In this document: positions 21,915 to 34,449 of the stretch, piece by piece
How the letters are laid out: each line of letters starts with the position of its first letter
How positions within the stretch are numbered: the stretch's first letter is position 1
Assembly (NCBI GenBank): GCA_020746875.1
Contig: JAGTJL010000017.1
Span: 248,001-312,000, forward strand
Length of the DNA: 64,000 bases
Origin: Rhexocercosporidium sp. MPI-PUGE-AT-0058
Lineage: Eukaryota > Ascomycota > Leotiomycetes > Helotiales
Direction of reading: 5' to 3'
Translations under genes and position numbers: made by a program
Notes under the pieces: generated by a model
Seen by the model: the letters and a program-made list of their open reading frames with translations, nothing else
What the model was told of the DNA's origin: nothing
The model's database searches: none

Positions 21915-23690
21915 TGCTTCATTTTACTTTTTACTATAATATATATCGAAACAACTGCCCGTATAATATAAAAAAACGTTACACTCTTAATAGTTATATT
22001 AAGTAAACCTTCGAGTAAAAAACCTCTGGAAATTAGCTGTAATTATACCTAGTGCAACGCGTTTTCTGTCAGGGTTACTATGCTTCTTTCTTAGACAGTT
22101 CTTACAATCCCCTCTTTAAGCTATTTTAACGCGCGAATAGCGATGTAAAGGTATAATAAACTCTTGTATATTTTCATAAGAAAGTAACCTTTTCCGTATA
22201 CCTTTTATATTGCCTGCCGCATATAAAAGTGGCCGCATAATCTCCTTTTTGAATTTCACTTGTTTAGTTTACTTGTCTTCCTTAAAGAACTCGTTATAAT
22301 CTGTGGCATTAGTATGAATAGAAATCAAGTAATAATTGACTAAAACAGTATATAAGAGCCAATTCTATATAGCCTGCCATCCTCCCTTACGAATCATACG
22401 TTTCCTAAAATTGTAAGACTTTAATTAATTTCCCATATCTACAGCTCCTATAAATTAATTATAAAGCCACGCAAATATAAGTTTATTAATTTCCATAATA
22501 TGATGAGTGCTAAAGAATGCTTTAGCTACTATTGCGTTTATTAATAATTTGCCTGGCTTCCGTCTGAGGGTTTTGACTGTATTAAAGCCGTCGTTATAAT
22601 TATAAAGAAACAAGGTAAGGGCATTATCGTTTTATAATATATAGCATACCTTTTCGGAGGGCGAAATAGCTATGTGAATCTCGTTATACTTTAATTTTGT
22701 GTGGCCTCTTTTGCTTTAGTTGACCTTAAGTTTATGAATCCTTTACACGATTCCGGCATTTATTTTAGCTGTCTTCATTGCACTAATTTCTAGCTCTCGG
22801 AGGTGTTTCAGTAAAGCATTAGACGTGAAGAGGTTATTTAGGTATATAATATATCGTTGTAACAGAAGCTATTTTATTAAATAAATTATTATAACTTAAG
22901 TCTTATTACCTCCTTTCCCGTGCTTATTTTTACCTAAAGCCGTAAGGGTTTTGACTTTAATAAGACTAGTTCTTTTGCCGTAAAATACTTATCGTAAGAA
23001 GTACCCCTTCTTTATTACTACTTATATTTTATAACCTATAAGAATAAGTTTTATTAAAATTATTATAGTCTCTTTTATAAGGCTAGTGAACCGCTTTATA
23101 TACTTATCTACGGCTACATTCCTTCCGGGAGTTTATAGCTAGTAGAATATATTTTATATATAAGAATTAAGTAGTTCTACTTATAAAAAGTAAGTATTTA
23201 AATAATCCTTTTAAGTTTAAATATACCTTATCTTATATAGCTAGCTTAAAAGTAAGAATAGGATTACTTAAACAAAACCTCCGGTTTAAGAACTAGAATC
23301 TGTCCTTATTTATATACTTTTGGATTATATATTAGAGGTCGTCCTCTTACGTAAACTAGTAGTTTTTTATTTCATTTTCGTCGTAAATTAATATATAAAT
23401 TATAATCTTAAGGTATACTTTAATCTCTATAATATCGGTAGAATACTAGTTATTTGCCTTATAATACGGCAAAGAGGGATTATTCGGCTCTTTTATATTT
23501 TAGTTAATAAAATCAACGATTTGGAATAGAATTTAGTCTATAAAAAACAACGAGAATATAACTAAAAGGTCGTTTAAAGCAATAGAATTAAGTAAGTTAA
23601 TTTATAAAAGAAAGTCGATATATATAAAGTCTTGAAAAGGCCCTTTACTTTTAGGAATTGGTTTTGACTTCGGCCGGAGGATTCCGTCAT
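21915..23690 (-). pseudogene. piggyBac-like transposase relic (DDE_Tnp_1_7)
   Basis: On the minus strand the order of conserved blocks matches piggyBac. FINxNIKEPNNPSLPYYKAN comes near 23510-23440 and YLNNLFTSNALLKHLREL near 22860-22800 (family DNLFTS; Asp now Asn). NDNALTLFLYNYNDGFNTVK is near 22630-22560 (family KDNxxVxxLST). AWLYN then FIGAVDMGN is near 22470-22420. A Cys-rich C-terminal region follows: GDCKNCLRKK near 22100 and CNVFLYYTGSCFDIY near 21950. Many stops at Trp/Gln codons show RIP. I could not identify terminal repeats or TTAA duplications. Confidence 0.8.
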
Positions 23691-24180
23691 AAATAAGGTC
23701 GTCTTGCACACCTTCTTGCATCTTATGGAGCTTCAATTATATGTATTTTAGCTAATATTTACGATTATGACGATGCAGGATCATGTTGTTATAGTGCTAT
23801 TATATGGGGCAACCGACCCCTACAAGCTCCTAAGTGTGACTTACTTTTTCGTGGGTGTAGCACTCCATGGGATACTAAAGCTCTGGGGGAGGTGCGGCGA
23901 GGCGGGGTCTGTCCCTTCTAGCCGAGAATCATTTAGTTCTGTCGATCAGAAGTACCGAACCGCGTGGCGGCCGGGCGACAAAGTACCTATGTCTTTTCTC
24001 GGCACGCAGGGTTTCTGGGCACGTAGGGAGGGTTAGCAGTCCTTACAAGAATTGTTATCCCCTCACTCCTCGATAGCATTAAGCGAGTCCGCTACGAATC
24101 GAGTTAAACCTAGTCGCGACGGAGAAGGCGTACGCCTAGACTATAAGAATAATATTCAAATACTATTCAAAAACCTTACT
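23691..24180 (+). other. Non-RIP segment with a 89-aa ORF (23767-24036)
   Basis: A short GC-rich patch between two mutated relics. The ORF begins MTMQDHVVIVLLYGATD and has a hydrophobic stretch (YFFVGVALHGILKLW) that could be one membrane segment. I recognise no family, and it may be the LTR or UTR of an unidentified retrotransposon. Confidence 0.25.
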
Positions 24181-24880
24181 TTAGCTGATTATTCCTTTCT
24201 ACTAGATTAGTGATATTATAAGGGTTTCTTTCTCGCACTCCCTTCTTATATAATAGTCCTTTTTATCCATATTATATTATCCTTGTACTTATTACTATTC
24301 TTTCCTTAGGTTTTTGCTTATATATTATATATAATAGCATATAACTATAAACCCACTTATCTATATACGCTTTCTTAACTTTCATTAGCCGTATCTCCAC
24401 CTGTTCTCGACTCCACTTCAGGCCCTCAATCAAAGGCCCTAAGGCAATTAATTAAGCACCGTTTAGCAAGATCGCTCTTTAATATTACCTTATTATCTTT
24501 AATACTTTATTCTTCGGCTACTTGCTTATCGGTACGTAAAAAATTCGAGTCGTTACGTTGATAAATCTTACATCGCGTATTATATCGGCTAGTAGTAATA
24601 TCGCGTCGGAGTTAACACCCAAGCTAGCGAGTCCGTCGCCGACGATGCTTAGTATTACGCGACTAAATAATCTATATCATGTGCATGCTTATTTATTTTA
24701 TCTGTACGGAATCGGACCCGTAGTATAAGAAGGCCGAGGCTTCTACGGTATTAATAGAATCAGTTTTACTTATATTCCTAATTACGCCGGCGTTTTAGCT
24801 TCCTTTTACGACTAACTTCTTTTATATATACGCTTCTTTTCTGGACTTCTTCGAAAGCTAAAGATTAGTTTTTTAAATAT
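24181..24880. other. AT-rich lead-in to the Gypsy B gag relic
   Basis: No gene. By position this is probably the LTR/leader of the retroelement whose gag follows, but I find no second LTR to prove it. Confidence 0.35.
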
Positions 24881-26960
24881 ATTTTCCCTGAACTTTTACG
24901 AAACTTTACTTATTGTGAACTTTATTGAATAAGCTAATCTCTTTATCTTATAAGAAGATAATACGAAAAGTAAAAGAATAGTTCTTTATTAAGCAATTAT
25001 TATTTAATAACGCTAGACCTGCGAGTAATACTCGCTTTAACGATACCGCTCGTAATATTCTTTATAAGATTATAAAATCTGTAAATTTCTTTTATATAAT
25101 TAAAAGGGAAGATGCTTCTAATAGCGAATTGCTTTAAAATACTTATAGCGATAATAATAAAGAATCTTTTTATATTTATAATTAATTTATTTATACTCGT
25201 AAAAAGAAAAGTAAAATTATAACTTAAACTAAAAGTTATTTAAATATATCCGATTACGTAATAAATAATATAATCTTTTTTATTCTTAATATTAATATTA
25301 ATCTTACGGCTTTAAGTATACTTACCGAAGAATAGATTACTTAAAAGTAGCGCGAACTCGAAGAGTATATACGCTTATTAATTAAGTTTAAAATTAAGGA
25401 TACTCGTGCGAAGACGCGGCTTACTTATTATAAGAATAATCTTATTAGACTTCGCCGCCTCCGGGCAATCTCCGTCGCTTATACAGATATAATAAATAAA
25501 TAATATACAATTAAAGAAAGCTTTTAACGAACTCGTAATATAATATTAGATTTTATTACTGCTATTTTAATAAGGACTTTAAGTCACTTTCAGTAGAGCG
25601 TAACTTTAATTTAGAATTAAAAGTTAATTTGCTTAACTTATAGCATCCGCTTAATAAGGATACTATTAGGCTTAAGACTTTGCCGGCCTTAAGATACTTC
25701 CGGGAAATAACCGCATTACTTACAGTAAATCACGTAATTTATAAACTTAAAATAATATTAATAATATATTTAAATCCAGACGCTTATATTTTATTAAAAT
25801 ATATTATAACTTAAGCGAAAAATAAGCGCGATCGTAAGAAGTGCTTTACGATTATAATCCTTAAAAAATATAAAAGAAAGAGTTTCGAGAGCCTGCGAAA
25901 TTAGAAAAATACTTAAGAAGGGATCTTTAAAGCTCGCTTATATAATTATAATACGTATGCGAATCGAGTACGCGTCACAGTTATAAATATAAAAAGCGAC
26001 TTATTAACTTATTAAGATAATACGAAGTAAATTATAATTAAACCCGAAGGTATCTCGCTAATATAAAACCTGTTTATCGACTTCTTAAAAAAGCTTTATA
26101 TTTTTAAAGAAACTCGAAGCGTTAAAGTAATTAAGAATATTAAATAGTTCCGTTAATAACCGGGCTAGTTTATTTAAGCGATATTCCGACGGTTTATTAT
26201 ATTTATTAAAGATCGTAATACTCGGATATCTGATAATAATAATATTATTAATTTTCGTGAAATAATTACGTATATATTAACGGCGTTATAAATTAATTCT
26301 TACGCGTTTATGAATTCTTTTAATATTTATTAATAATAAAAGAAACTGGCTAATAATACTGAGTCTTTTATTAAAAGAACTTAAGGAGTATTTTCTAATA
26401 TACCGAAAGCTAAGTATAACGAAAGCGGAAGCGAATAAGGTAATAATAATCTTAGGAATAGCGGATCTTATAAAAGAAATCGTAAAGAATATTCTAAGAA
26501 TAATAATAAGAAGCGCGTACTTAATAGCGCTTTTTCAGCTTCCGGTTCCCGATCTTTTAACGGAAATAAAGACGGTAAGAAGAAGAATCATATTAAGAAT
26601 ATTATATTTTATTACTTTTATAAGTAAGAAAGTTATTAATCTAAAGATTATAATTATCTTAAGTTCGTATAATAAGCGTAAAATAATTCTTAAAAGCTAA
26701 AAGTAAAAAAATATTTTAAAATAATAAAGAAAACTTTTCAAACGGAAAAAAAGTATATATTATTATACGCGTTAAAGAACAGAAGCCGTTTAATACCGGA
26801 AAAAATACGGGAAAAGATAATATTAAATCTTAAGCGTCGAAAGCTTAAAAGATATTTCTAAACGCTTATATATTTCTGCAAGACTGAAGTAATCCGAGAT
26901 AAATGCGAATACGTTATTTAATAATTTAATAAATAATAACTTAAATTATAATTTCCTTAA
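24881..26960 (+). pseudogene. Gypsy family B gag relic
   Basis: A long plus-strand gag-like frame with many stops, unrelated to the gag of elements A. It contains basic, Asn/Lys-rich segments (GNKDGKKKNHIKN) followed at about 26605-26665 by a degenerate CCHC knuckle, IIFYYFYK then ESY and SKDYNYLKF. The Tyr residues would be Cys before RIP (C-x2-C-x4-H-x4-C spacing is retained). No protease or RT of this element is in the window; it is truncated on the right by solo LTR C copy 3. Confidence 0.6.
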
Positions 26961-26969
26961 TAAATATAA

Positions 26970-27249
26970 TATAAAGGGGAAAACACCAAGCACACAACAA
27001 GAGTATAGCAAAGCAAGTACCGGAAGGTAAACGTAGGAAATACTTATTTAACGAGTACTAAAGATATTATATATTTAAAGTATATGATTTGTTAAAAGAA
27101 AGGAAGAGTATAATTTAAATAAGAAAGAAAAGTTATAATAATAAAAATCGTTATATCGTTAAAGGACGTTGCTTTAAAAGCTATTTTAAATATAGCAAGA
27201 AGCAGCTCAATCATATAATAAATAAACTTCTAAAATCAATCCTATTATA
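26970..27249. repeat. Solo LTR family C, copy 3, RIP-mutated
   Basis: 280 bp with the same sequence order as 3475-3753, but the termini TGTGGAGGGG and CCACCACA have become TATAAAGGGG and CCTATTATA. No target duplication is recognised. Confidence 0.75.
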
Positions 27250-27607
27250 TGCGTCTCTTTCTTAAAAAACTCGTGCTCGACCTCGAGTAAAGAAGTAAGA
27301 ATTAGTATTATAATTTTAAAGCTCTAAATATTTAAAAGAAAATATATTTAAGTAAAAACAAGTAAATATTAAATAACTTATACTTCACTTTTAGAAGCAA
27401 ATAATTATCTCGCTTAGCACCTTTAAATATCGTCTTTTATTTTATTATTCTTTTTCCTTTTTTTCCTTTTTACTAATTTTACTATTCTTTTCTATAATAC
27501 TCCTGGAAAAGCTTTACGCGTTTTTTTATATTTATATCAGTCTTTTTATATCTCTTAGCACTTATCGTATCGTTTTTGCCGCTTAAATTTACTTTCTCGG
27601 ATATCGT
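27250..27607. other. AT-rich spacer left of hAT-2
   Basis: Pyrimidine-rich (TTTTTCC) stretches; no gene seen. Confidence 0.4.
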
Positions 27608-27859
27608 CAGCGTGTCAAAAAATTATTCAAACTAGTTAACTAATATTCTATTCTAATTGACTAAAATAGACTAGAACATAAATAATAAATATTTGGCTCG
27701 AATAAAATAATTATTTTAATTAGTTAACTAGTTATTCAATTATTCAACTCTATTTTTAAAAATAATATAAAATAAAAGATTTTTATTTAATAAAATTATA
27801 ACTAAGTAAATAATTAACTAATTAATTAACTAAATGATTAACTAAATAATTATTTAATT

Positions 27860-29476
27860 CTTTTCTTTAATATAAAAAGGATTATCCTCTATATCTAAGC
27901 CTTATTTTACCGCCTTATATTCTTTTCCTTCTTCGTCGTTTAATATTCCCCAACTTTTAAGACAAATTATCTTCTTAAAAGTCTCTTTACTAAGTCTATT
28001 TCTTAGCTTAAATATAATTAAAGCCCCCTGACCAAAAAATCGTTCACTAGCGGCCGAGCTAGCGGGAATTTGTAAATATTTCCTAGCAACTTGAGATAAT
28101 ATTTATACTTCTCTTTATTAAGTCGCTAATAATCTAAAGGCCTTATTTTTGACTATATAAGTTAGCTTTAATATTAATTATAACTTAAGAGGTAAATTTA
28201 CTTACGTTTTTATTAGGCTTCTTTTCGCTTAAGTAAGCGGTTATTTCGTCTTCTTCTAATTCGTCGTCGCCGCTAGTGCATATACTTAGCTCGTCTATAT
28301 CTTCGGCGTTATATATATTAATATCTCCGTCGCTATCGATTATAAGATTATTTCGTAAGTAGTCTGCTTTGTAATTATATAATATTAGTAAGATAATTTA
28401 TTATATTAAAAGAAATGATTTACTAACACGTCAAAATCTGTCTTTAAGCGAGCTTTAATATCGCTAATAAAACCAGTAGAAAAGCCTAAAGCTTTAAGAC
28501 CTTCCTCTTTAAGTCTAAGGTTAAGAATTAAAGATATATAAAAGCTTTTACTCTTATTATCTAAAACTCCTAATCGAGGGTAATATTTCCGAAGCTTTAC
28601 TATACCGCTATTAATACTATTGATAAATAGCTTATCTTATTAAAAATTAGTATATAATTGATTTATAAATAATAAAAGAATAAACTTACTTAGAAGTTGA
28701 CCTTAAAATTCTCTAGTTTTATATATATAAGAAATACCTCTAAAATAATATAATAAATCGTCGAGTAGTTCTCGGCTTGTAATTTTATAATAGCTTTAAC
28801 AAAGATAATTAATATAACTAATATATTTTCTAGCCACGTGATTTTAATATCGGTAAGTAATAGTAAGCTATTTATAATCGAAGTTGAGCTATTTATAATA
28901 GCTTTAATTAATTCGTAAAAGTATAAGAAATTCTTTAGCATATAATATGTCGAAGACTACCTTGTTTTTTAGTTTAATTTTAATTAATATAAAAATATAT
29001 TAATATATAATAAGTAATAAAAGACTTACCGAGTTAAGGAAACCTAGGCTTTTTAATATTATATGCTTTTATTTAAGCTTGTAATATTCGCTTATTTTCT
29101 TGCTCGTATTTAAGACTAATTATAATCTTTCGGATCTTTTTCTAAATCGAAAAATTTATATTAAATTAGTAATTTAATTAATCAATTACGGGATATAATT
29201 ACTTATTTATTTCTTAATCTTCTTCATTATTTTCAACATTATATATATCGTTTAAATAAGAAGTATTATAGACTCTTTTAATAAGACTTTTTAATATATT
29301 TTAAACGACTAAGTTAAGCACGTAAGCAATACACGGCGTATCTCCTTGAAATTTAATAGCTTCTTTAGCATAATACTTAATAAAAGCCGTAGTTAAAGTA
29401 TCGTTCGAAGAAGCGTTATCTCGAGTTATACTAAGTGTAATTAATTATTAATTATTAATATTAAAATAAAGAAGAA
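27860..29476 (-). pseudogene. hAT-2 transposase, C-terminal half
   Basis: The hATC block at about 28085-27945 reads IPASSAASERFFGQGALIIF then KLRNRLSKETFKKIICLKSW. Here the terminal Trp, lost in hAT-1, is still intact. The same intron-rich organisation is seen, with GTAAG donors (complement CTTAC) at about 28204, 28690, 29029 and 29477. The last donor is exactly where Gypsy A2 is inserted. Exonic stops are fewer than in hAT-1 but present. Confidence 0.82.
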
Positions 29477-29481
29477 CTTAC

Positions 29482-29913
29482 TGTTACGAACATACCCAGG
29501 AGGGGTATTACGTGCGCCTTAGCGCTGAAGCTCGGCAGCTTTACTAAGCTAAAGAAGCTAGAATTAAAGAAAAAAGAATTACAGAGCTACGGGTTACGCG
29601 ATAAGAGTTTAAATTACGATAGACGATAAGTTACGTAATAAATCCCTAAATCCGTAAATCCTTCGATAATAAAAGGGATTTAAGGATTTAAGGATTTAAT
29701 ATCTCAAGAGATTTAAAAGATTTATAAAAAACAAAAGTTTTATATAAGATTAACACGTCTACTATTAAATAAGAGCTTTATATTTAACTGAAAATAATAT
29801 CTTAATTATATTAATTATTATTTATATTATTATACGTAATACACTTACTTCTCGATTATTAAAATTAATATAACTTATTATATTTTCACCGAGTAAATAC
29901 ACGGACCGTAATA
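29482..29913 (+). repeat. 5' LTR of Gypsy A2
   Basis: Starts TGTTACGAACATACCCAGG and ends CCGTAATA. Its first half differs from the A1 LTRs; the second half, after the GGTTTTATATAAGA region, is shared with them. Confidence 0.9.
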
Positions 29914-29989
29914 CTTTAAGCACTTTCTCGTTAAAAGTACCGACTCACGTATATTATATTAACTCCTTTAATTAAAAGCCAAGTACTTA

Positions 29990-31060
29990 GCTTATAAAGT
30001 AATATTATTAATATATTTATATTATCCGCATTTGCCCTTAAAAGGAAAAGCCGCGAAAAGAGCGAAGATAAGGAAATGCTAAATGCTTAAGATTACTTAA
30101 CGCACGAACTTAAGAAAACTTTAAAAGTTAAGCTTTTTAATATTTTTTAAAAAAACCGAAAAGACTTAAAGACTTTTATCCTTTAAGTAAAGCTTTATTA
30201 ATACTTTAACAACGATAAGTTCCTTATTAATAAAAGCTACGCCTTCTAAACAGTATCGTACCTCAAAAGCGAAGTTATATAATAGATCGAGCCGTTCTTT
30301 AAGAATTACTTCGAGAACGAAGATACCTGCGAAGCTATACTTATTATATAAATTATATTTAAAACTTAAAAAAGATTTAAAAAAGAAATCCGGCGAATAT
30401 TTAATAATATTAATAAAATTAAAACAGCGAAAACTTACTTATATAACTTAAAGTAAGTTAATAACGTAATAGCTTAAGCTACGGAGTTCTAAAAGCACGT
30501 TAATAAGACTAATTAGAATTCTTAATTATTTATTAGCTATTATCGACGAGGACTTAAAGATTATATCCGACTAAAACTTATTCGGATCGATCTTTAAGTA
30601 AGAGATATTCTTACTCTTATTGAATAAATCGTTTAGATTAATAACCGATTACACGAGTTTAAACGCGAATAATAAACGTACGTAAGAAAGGGCTAGAAGC
30701 AGTCTAGCCACCGACAGAACGAGGAGCGCCGACGATAAGGTAACCTTAAGGATAACCGATAATTAGACTTTATAAAATACGACGTTATTTATAAGAAAAG
30801 AAAAGGCAAAAACCGATAAAAAGGATTATCGAAGGAAGTTATAAACGAACGGCGTAAAAAGAAGCTATATTATAAGTATAGCTTTCCCGGATATATAACA
30901 AGCTCTTATTATAAGAAGAGCACCGAAAAGAAATAAATTAATTTTATAAAATAAAAGACGTACGACGCTACCGGTATACCCCTTTCTCTTTTATTAAAGG
31001 AAGTTTAACTTAGCGCTATTTACTATTATATAACGATAAACGAGCTTAACGTTAATTATA
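29990..31060 (+). pseudogene. Gypsy A2 gag relic
   Basis: Reads approximately NNDKFLINKSYAF, SYLKSEVI, IEPFFKNYFENEDTCEAIL, then VKTAKTYLYNLK-type text and a knuckle at about 30859-30920, KKLYYKYSFPGYITSSYYKK. The Cys residues of the CCHC pattern are now Tyr. It is collinear with 57790-58870. Stops at Trp/Gln/Arg positions abolish coding. Confidence 0.78.
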
Positions 31061-31470
31061 TTGACAATTAAATCGAGAGTGACGGCGGTAAAGAGAATAG
31101 CGAGTGAAGCGAAACGGATAATAATTATATTCGCTAATATATAATAAGACCCGAGTCTAGCGACTAGACTTAATAAGATAAACGATACGTTTATTAACGG
31201 GTATCCGAGATTATACGTAAGGCATAAAGCCCGGAAGACATAATTAGTATCGAGAGAAGCGAGGACTTATAATATTAAAATAACGCTATACTATTAAGAC
31301 TAGCGCTTTTTAAACCTTAAGAATATAAAGTCTGGCGAGTCACTTAGCGAGAAGAGCACCCCACTCGCGAGGCTCTTAATATTAAGTATTAAACGAACGT
31401 TAATATAAGAGTTACTTATATTAAATTAAAAGTCGTCTTACGCGAAAAGCTTTAATAAAGCGAGGAGTAT

Positions 31471-31751
31471 TGTGGTGGGGTTGACCTCAGAGGTCCATTT
31501 GCCACGTGATTGAGCTGCATCTTGCTGTATTTAAGATAGCCTCTAAGGCAACATCCTTCAACGATAATAACGATTTTTACTACTACAACTTTTCCTTTTT
31601 ATTTAAACTATACCTCTCCTCTCCCTTAATAAATTATACTCCTTAGATATGTGAAATCTCTAGTATTCGTTAAATGAGTATTTCCTACGTTTACCCTCCG
31701 GCACTTGCTTTGCTACCCTCTTGTTGTGTGCTTGGTGTTTTCCCCTCCACA
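31471..31751. repeat. Solo LTR family C, copy 2
   Basis: 281 bp, TGTGGTGGGG...CCCTCCACA, flanked by GTAT at 31467-31470 and 31752-31755. The homologous point in A1-3 (about 59290) has no insertion, confirming the boundaries. GC-balanced and RIP-free inside a RIP-mutated host element. Confidence 0.85.
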
Positions 31752-31779
31752 GTATAAAGTAGTCTTTCGAAGCAACTTA

Positions 31780-33965
31780 CGCATTGCCTGGAGAACGGTA
31801 GACGCCGAGAATAGCGTTTTTCGAATATACGTTTAATTAATCTTAATTAATAAAATACCGTTTCGGCAAATAATAATATAAATAAACGTAAGAGATATAT
31901 AAGAAATCATTATAGAAACGTTACAGAACCAAATATGAATTAATTCGTAAGATAACTTAAAAACTTATTATAAAAGACCTTTTAAACCCTTCGTATTCTT
32001 AAATACGTATTAATTATACCGCATTTTATATAAAGACTTAAAGAATCAGTAATAAGAAAATATATTAATCGAAGAAGTTTACGTCGAAAAGATAAACCGG
32101 CGTACGCTTATAATTATAAGAGAAAGTAATTACTTAACTTTCGACGTCGATATTCGAGGAGTGAGATTACGGGCTATAATAAATTCCGGAGCGTAAAAGA
32201 ACTTTATATTTCTTATTATTACGATTTAATATCTTTTATTTATTAAAATTAAAAAAGATAAGTATTAATTAATACTCGCCGACGGAAGACTTACCGCGAA
32301 CGGCCTAATCGATATATAAACGGAATTATTATATATAAGAATCGGCGGACACTCCGAGTATATTCAATTTAATATAATTAAAATTAAAAAGCATAATATT
32401 ATCTTAAGGCTACCTTAAATATAATTTTATAACCTTAAGATTAATTAAAAGACGCAAAAGCTAAAGTTTAGTAATTATAAGGGCTATTTTTAAGATAAAA
32501 AAGCAATAAAAGACTTAAAAAAATTAAGCGCAACTTTTAAAGAAAAGCTAAGAAATAAAGTAACGAGTCTTGTGGCAGTCGATATATCGCCAGAATATAA
32601 ACGATTTAAAGTATTATTTAAAAAGAAATTAAGCAGTAGTGCCTTACTTAAACACTAGGATTACGATCATTAAGTCGAGTGAGCTAAAAGCACGAAGCCA
32701 ATATTCTAATTATTATAAAAATATTTAATTATAAACTTAATAACGATTAAGAAATATATTAATAAAAACTTAATAAAAATATTTATTCGAGAATCTAAAT
32801 CCCTTTAAAGAAGTAACATCCTCTTTATATAAAGAAGGACGGCGAACGAAAGGTATATATCGACTACCGTCGATTAAACGAGGCTATTAAAAAGGACCGT
32901 TACGTATTACCTTTAGCTAAAGAGCTGCGCGACAGACTTAGCGGCGTCAAAATCTTTATTTAACTAGACTTACGAAGCGCGTATAATTTCGTAAAAATAA
33001 AATAAAATAAAATAAAAAACAGGATTTTATATACGTTTCGGTTATTATAAGTATACGATTATGCCTTTCGGACTAATTAACGCGCTTATTATATTTTAGC
33101 GTCTAATTAATAATATTTTACGATAACATTTAAACGTAATATATATTTACTACTTAAATAATATTTTAGTTTACTTTAAAATAAAAGAATAATACGTGAA
33201 AGACGTTATAACGGTATTAGAGAAGCTAAAAGCTTCCTTAATGCTCTTGAAATTCGAGAAATGCTATTTTTATAAAAAAGAAGTTACTTTCTTAAATTAC
33301 GTAATAACCTCTACGGGACTGGCTATAGACTCCTAAAAGATTAAGACAATCGTTAAGTAGACTAAGCTTATAAATATTAAAGAAATACAATCTTTCTTAG
33401 GATTTGCTAACTTTTACCGGCGATTCGTTTGAAATTATTCGAAAATCGCCGCATTACTCACGGAATTAATATATAAAGACAAAAGCTTCGACTGGAGCAA
33501 TAAAGCAGAGACAGACGCCTCTGATTATACTATTGAGGCCGTGCTGAGTTAACCGGGCGAAGACGGCAGATAATAACCAATTATATATTATTCGCGGAAA
33601 CTTTTATTAATAAAGCTTAATTACGACATTTACGATAAAGAACTGCTGAGAGTTATAAACGTAATACGCGAATAAAAAGTCTACCTCGAGGGATCGTCTT
33701 ACGAAATACAGATCTTAACGGATTATAAAAATCTTATTTATTTTATAATTATTAAAGAATTAAACTAATAATAAGTTCGATAGTATAAAACACTTTTTAT
33801 AATTAAACTTCGATTTTTATATATTAAAAGAACGGAAAACGCTAAAGCCGACGCTTTTAATAAAAAACCAGAATATTTTATAAATAAAACATATAAATTA
33901 TGTATTATACTTAAAGAAAATAATAATTTATTAATAATTAATTATAAATAACTAATAATAATAAG
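31780..33965 (+). pseudogene. Gypsy A2 pol, protease-RT-RNase H part
   Basis: Protease site near 32150-32215: DVDIRGVRLRAIINSGA (family DSGA; Asp is Asn). RT blocks at 32860-33480: KDRYVLPLAKELRDRL, YTIMPFGLINA, and the polymerase box YLNNILVY at 33151-33174, which in active elements is YLDDILVY. Also YYVITSTGLAIDS-type text, QSFLGFANFYRRF. RNase H from about 33515: TDASDYTIEAVLS, YYSRKL, KVYLEGSSYEIQILTDYKNL, ENAKADALN. About 90 bp between RT and RNase H, present at 62880-62980 in A1-3, are missing. The frame is then cut by element E. Confidence 0.88.
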
Positions 33966-33970
33966 TTAAG

Positions 33971-34225
33971 TGTTACGGCTGGCTAGAGGTTAATACGGTG
34001 TAAGAAATAGCTTTATATTTAGACTTAAAGTTACGCTCAGAATTAAAAAGAAAAGATAAAGAGAAAAGGAAAGCTCTTTATAAGAAGGAGCTTTAATATA
34101 AATATATAAAAAGTCCTCTTAGCCTTTCCCGATTAGGCCTAGCGCTATAGTTGTTATATTAAGGTAATATTACGAGTAATGCCGAGCTCGCTCGGTTAAA
34201 ATACGAGGCTTAAGAAGTCGTAATA
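33971..34225 (-). repeat. 3' LTR of Gypsy E
   Basis: Reads TGTTACGGCTGGCTAGAGG...GTCGTAATA on the plus strand. Identical in length to the right LTR. Directly adjacent, at 34226-34241, is a tract that on the minus strand is purine-rich (GGGAGGAAGAGGTAA), fitting the polypurine tract. Confidence 0.88.
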
Positions 34226-34241
34226 TTACCTCTTCCTCCCG
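34226..34241 (-). promoter_or_regulatory. Polypurine tract of Gypsy E
   Basis: On the minus strand GGGAGGAAGAGGTAA immediately precedes the 3' LTR, the place where plus-strand DNA synthesis of an LTR retrotransposon is primed. Confidence 0.6.
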
Positions 34242-34449
34242 AAAAACTACGTCCTTGCAATTGTAATTATAATAATATCGTCCTTTAAGTCGTTATAGTC
34301 GTCGACACTAGTATTATATGCCTTTAATTATTAAGGTAATGCCCTTAAAGGTCCTTTAGCTGCTTTATTATTAAAGTGAAAGTTCTTAATTATATAAGGT
34401 GCGGTTATAATATCTGAGCACGGATATTATTATAAGTTCTTGTCGGCGC

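Noticed and set aside
28690..28941. 83-aa minus ORF as separate gene
   Set aside because: It is one exon-sized open segment of the hAT-2 transposase.
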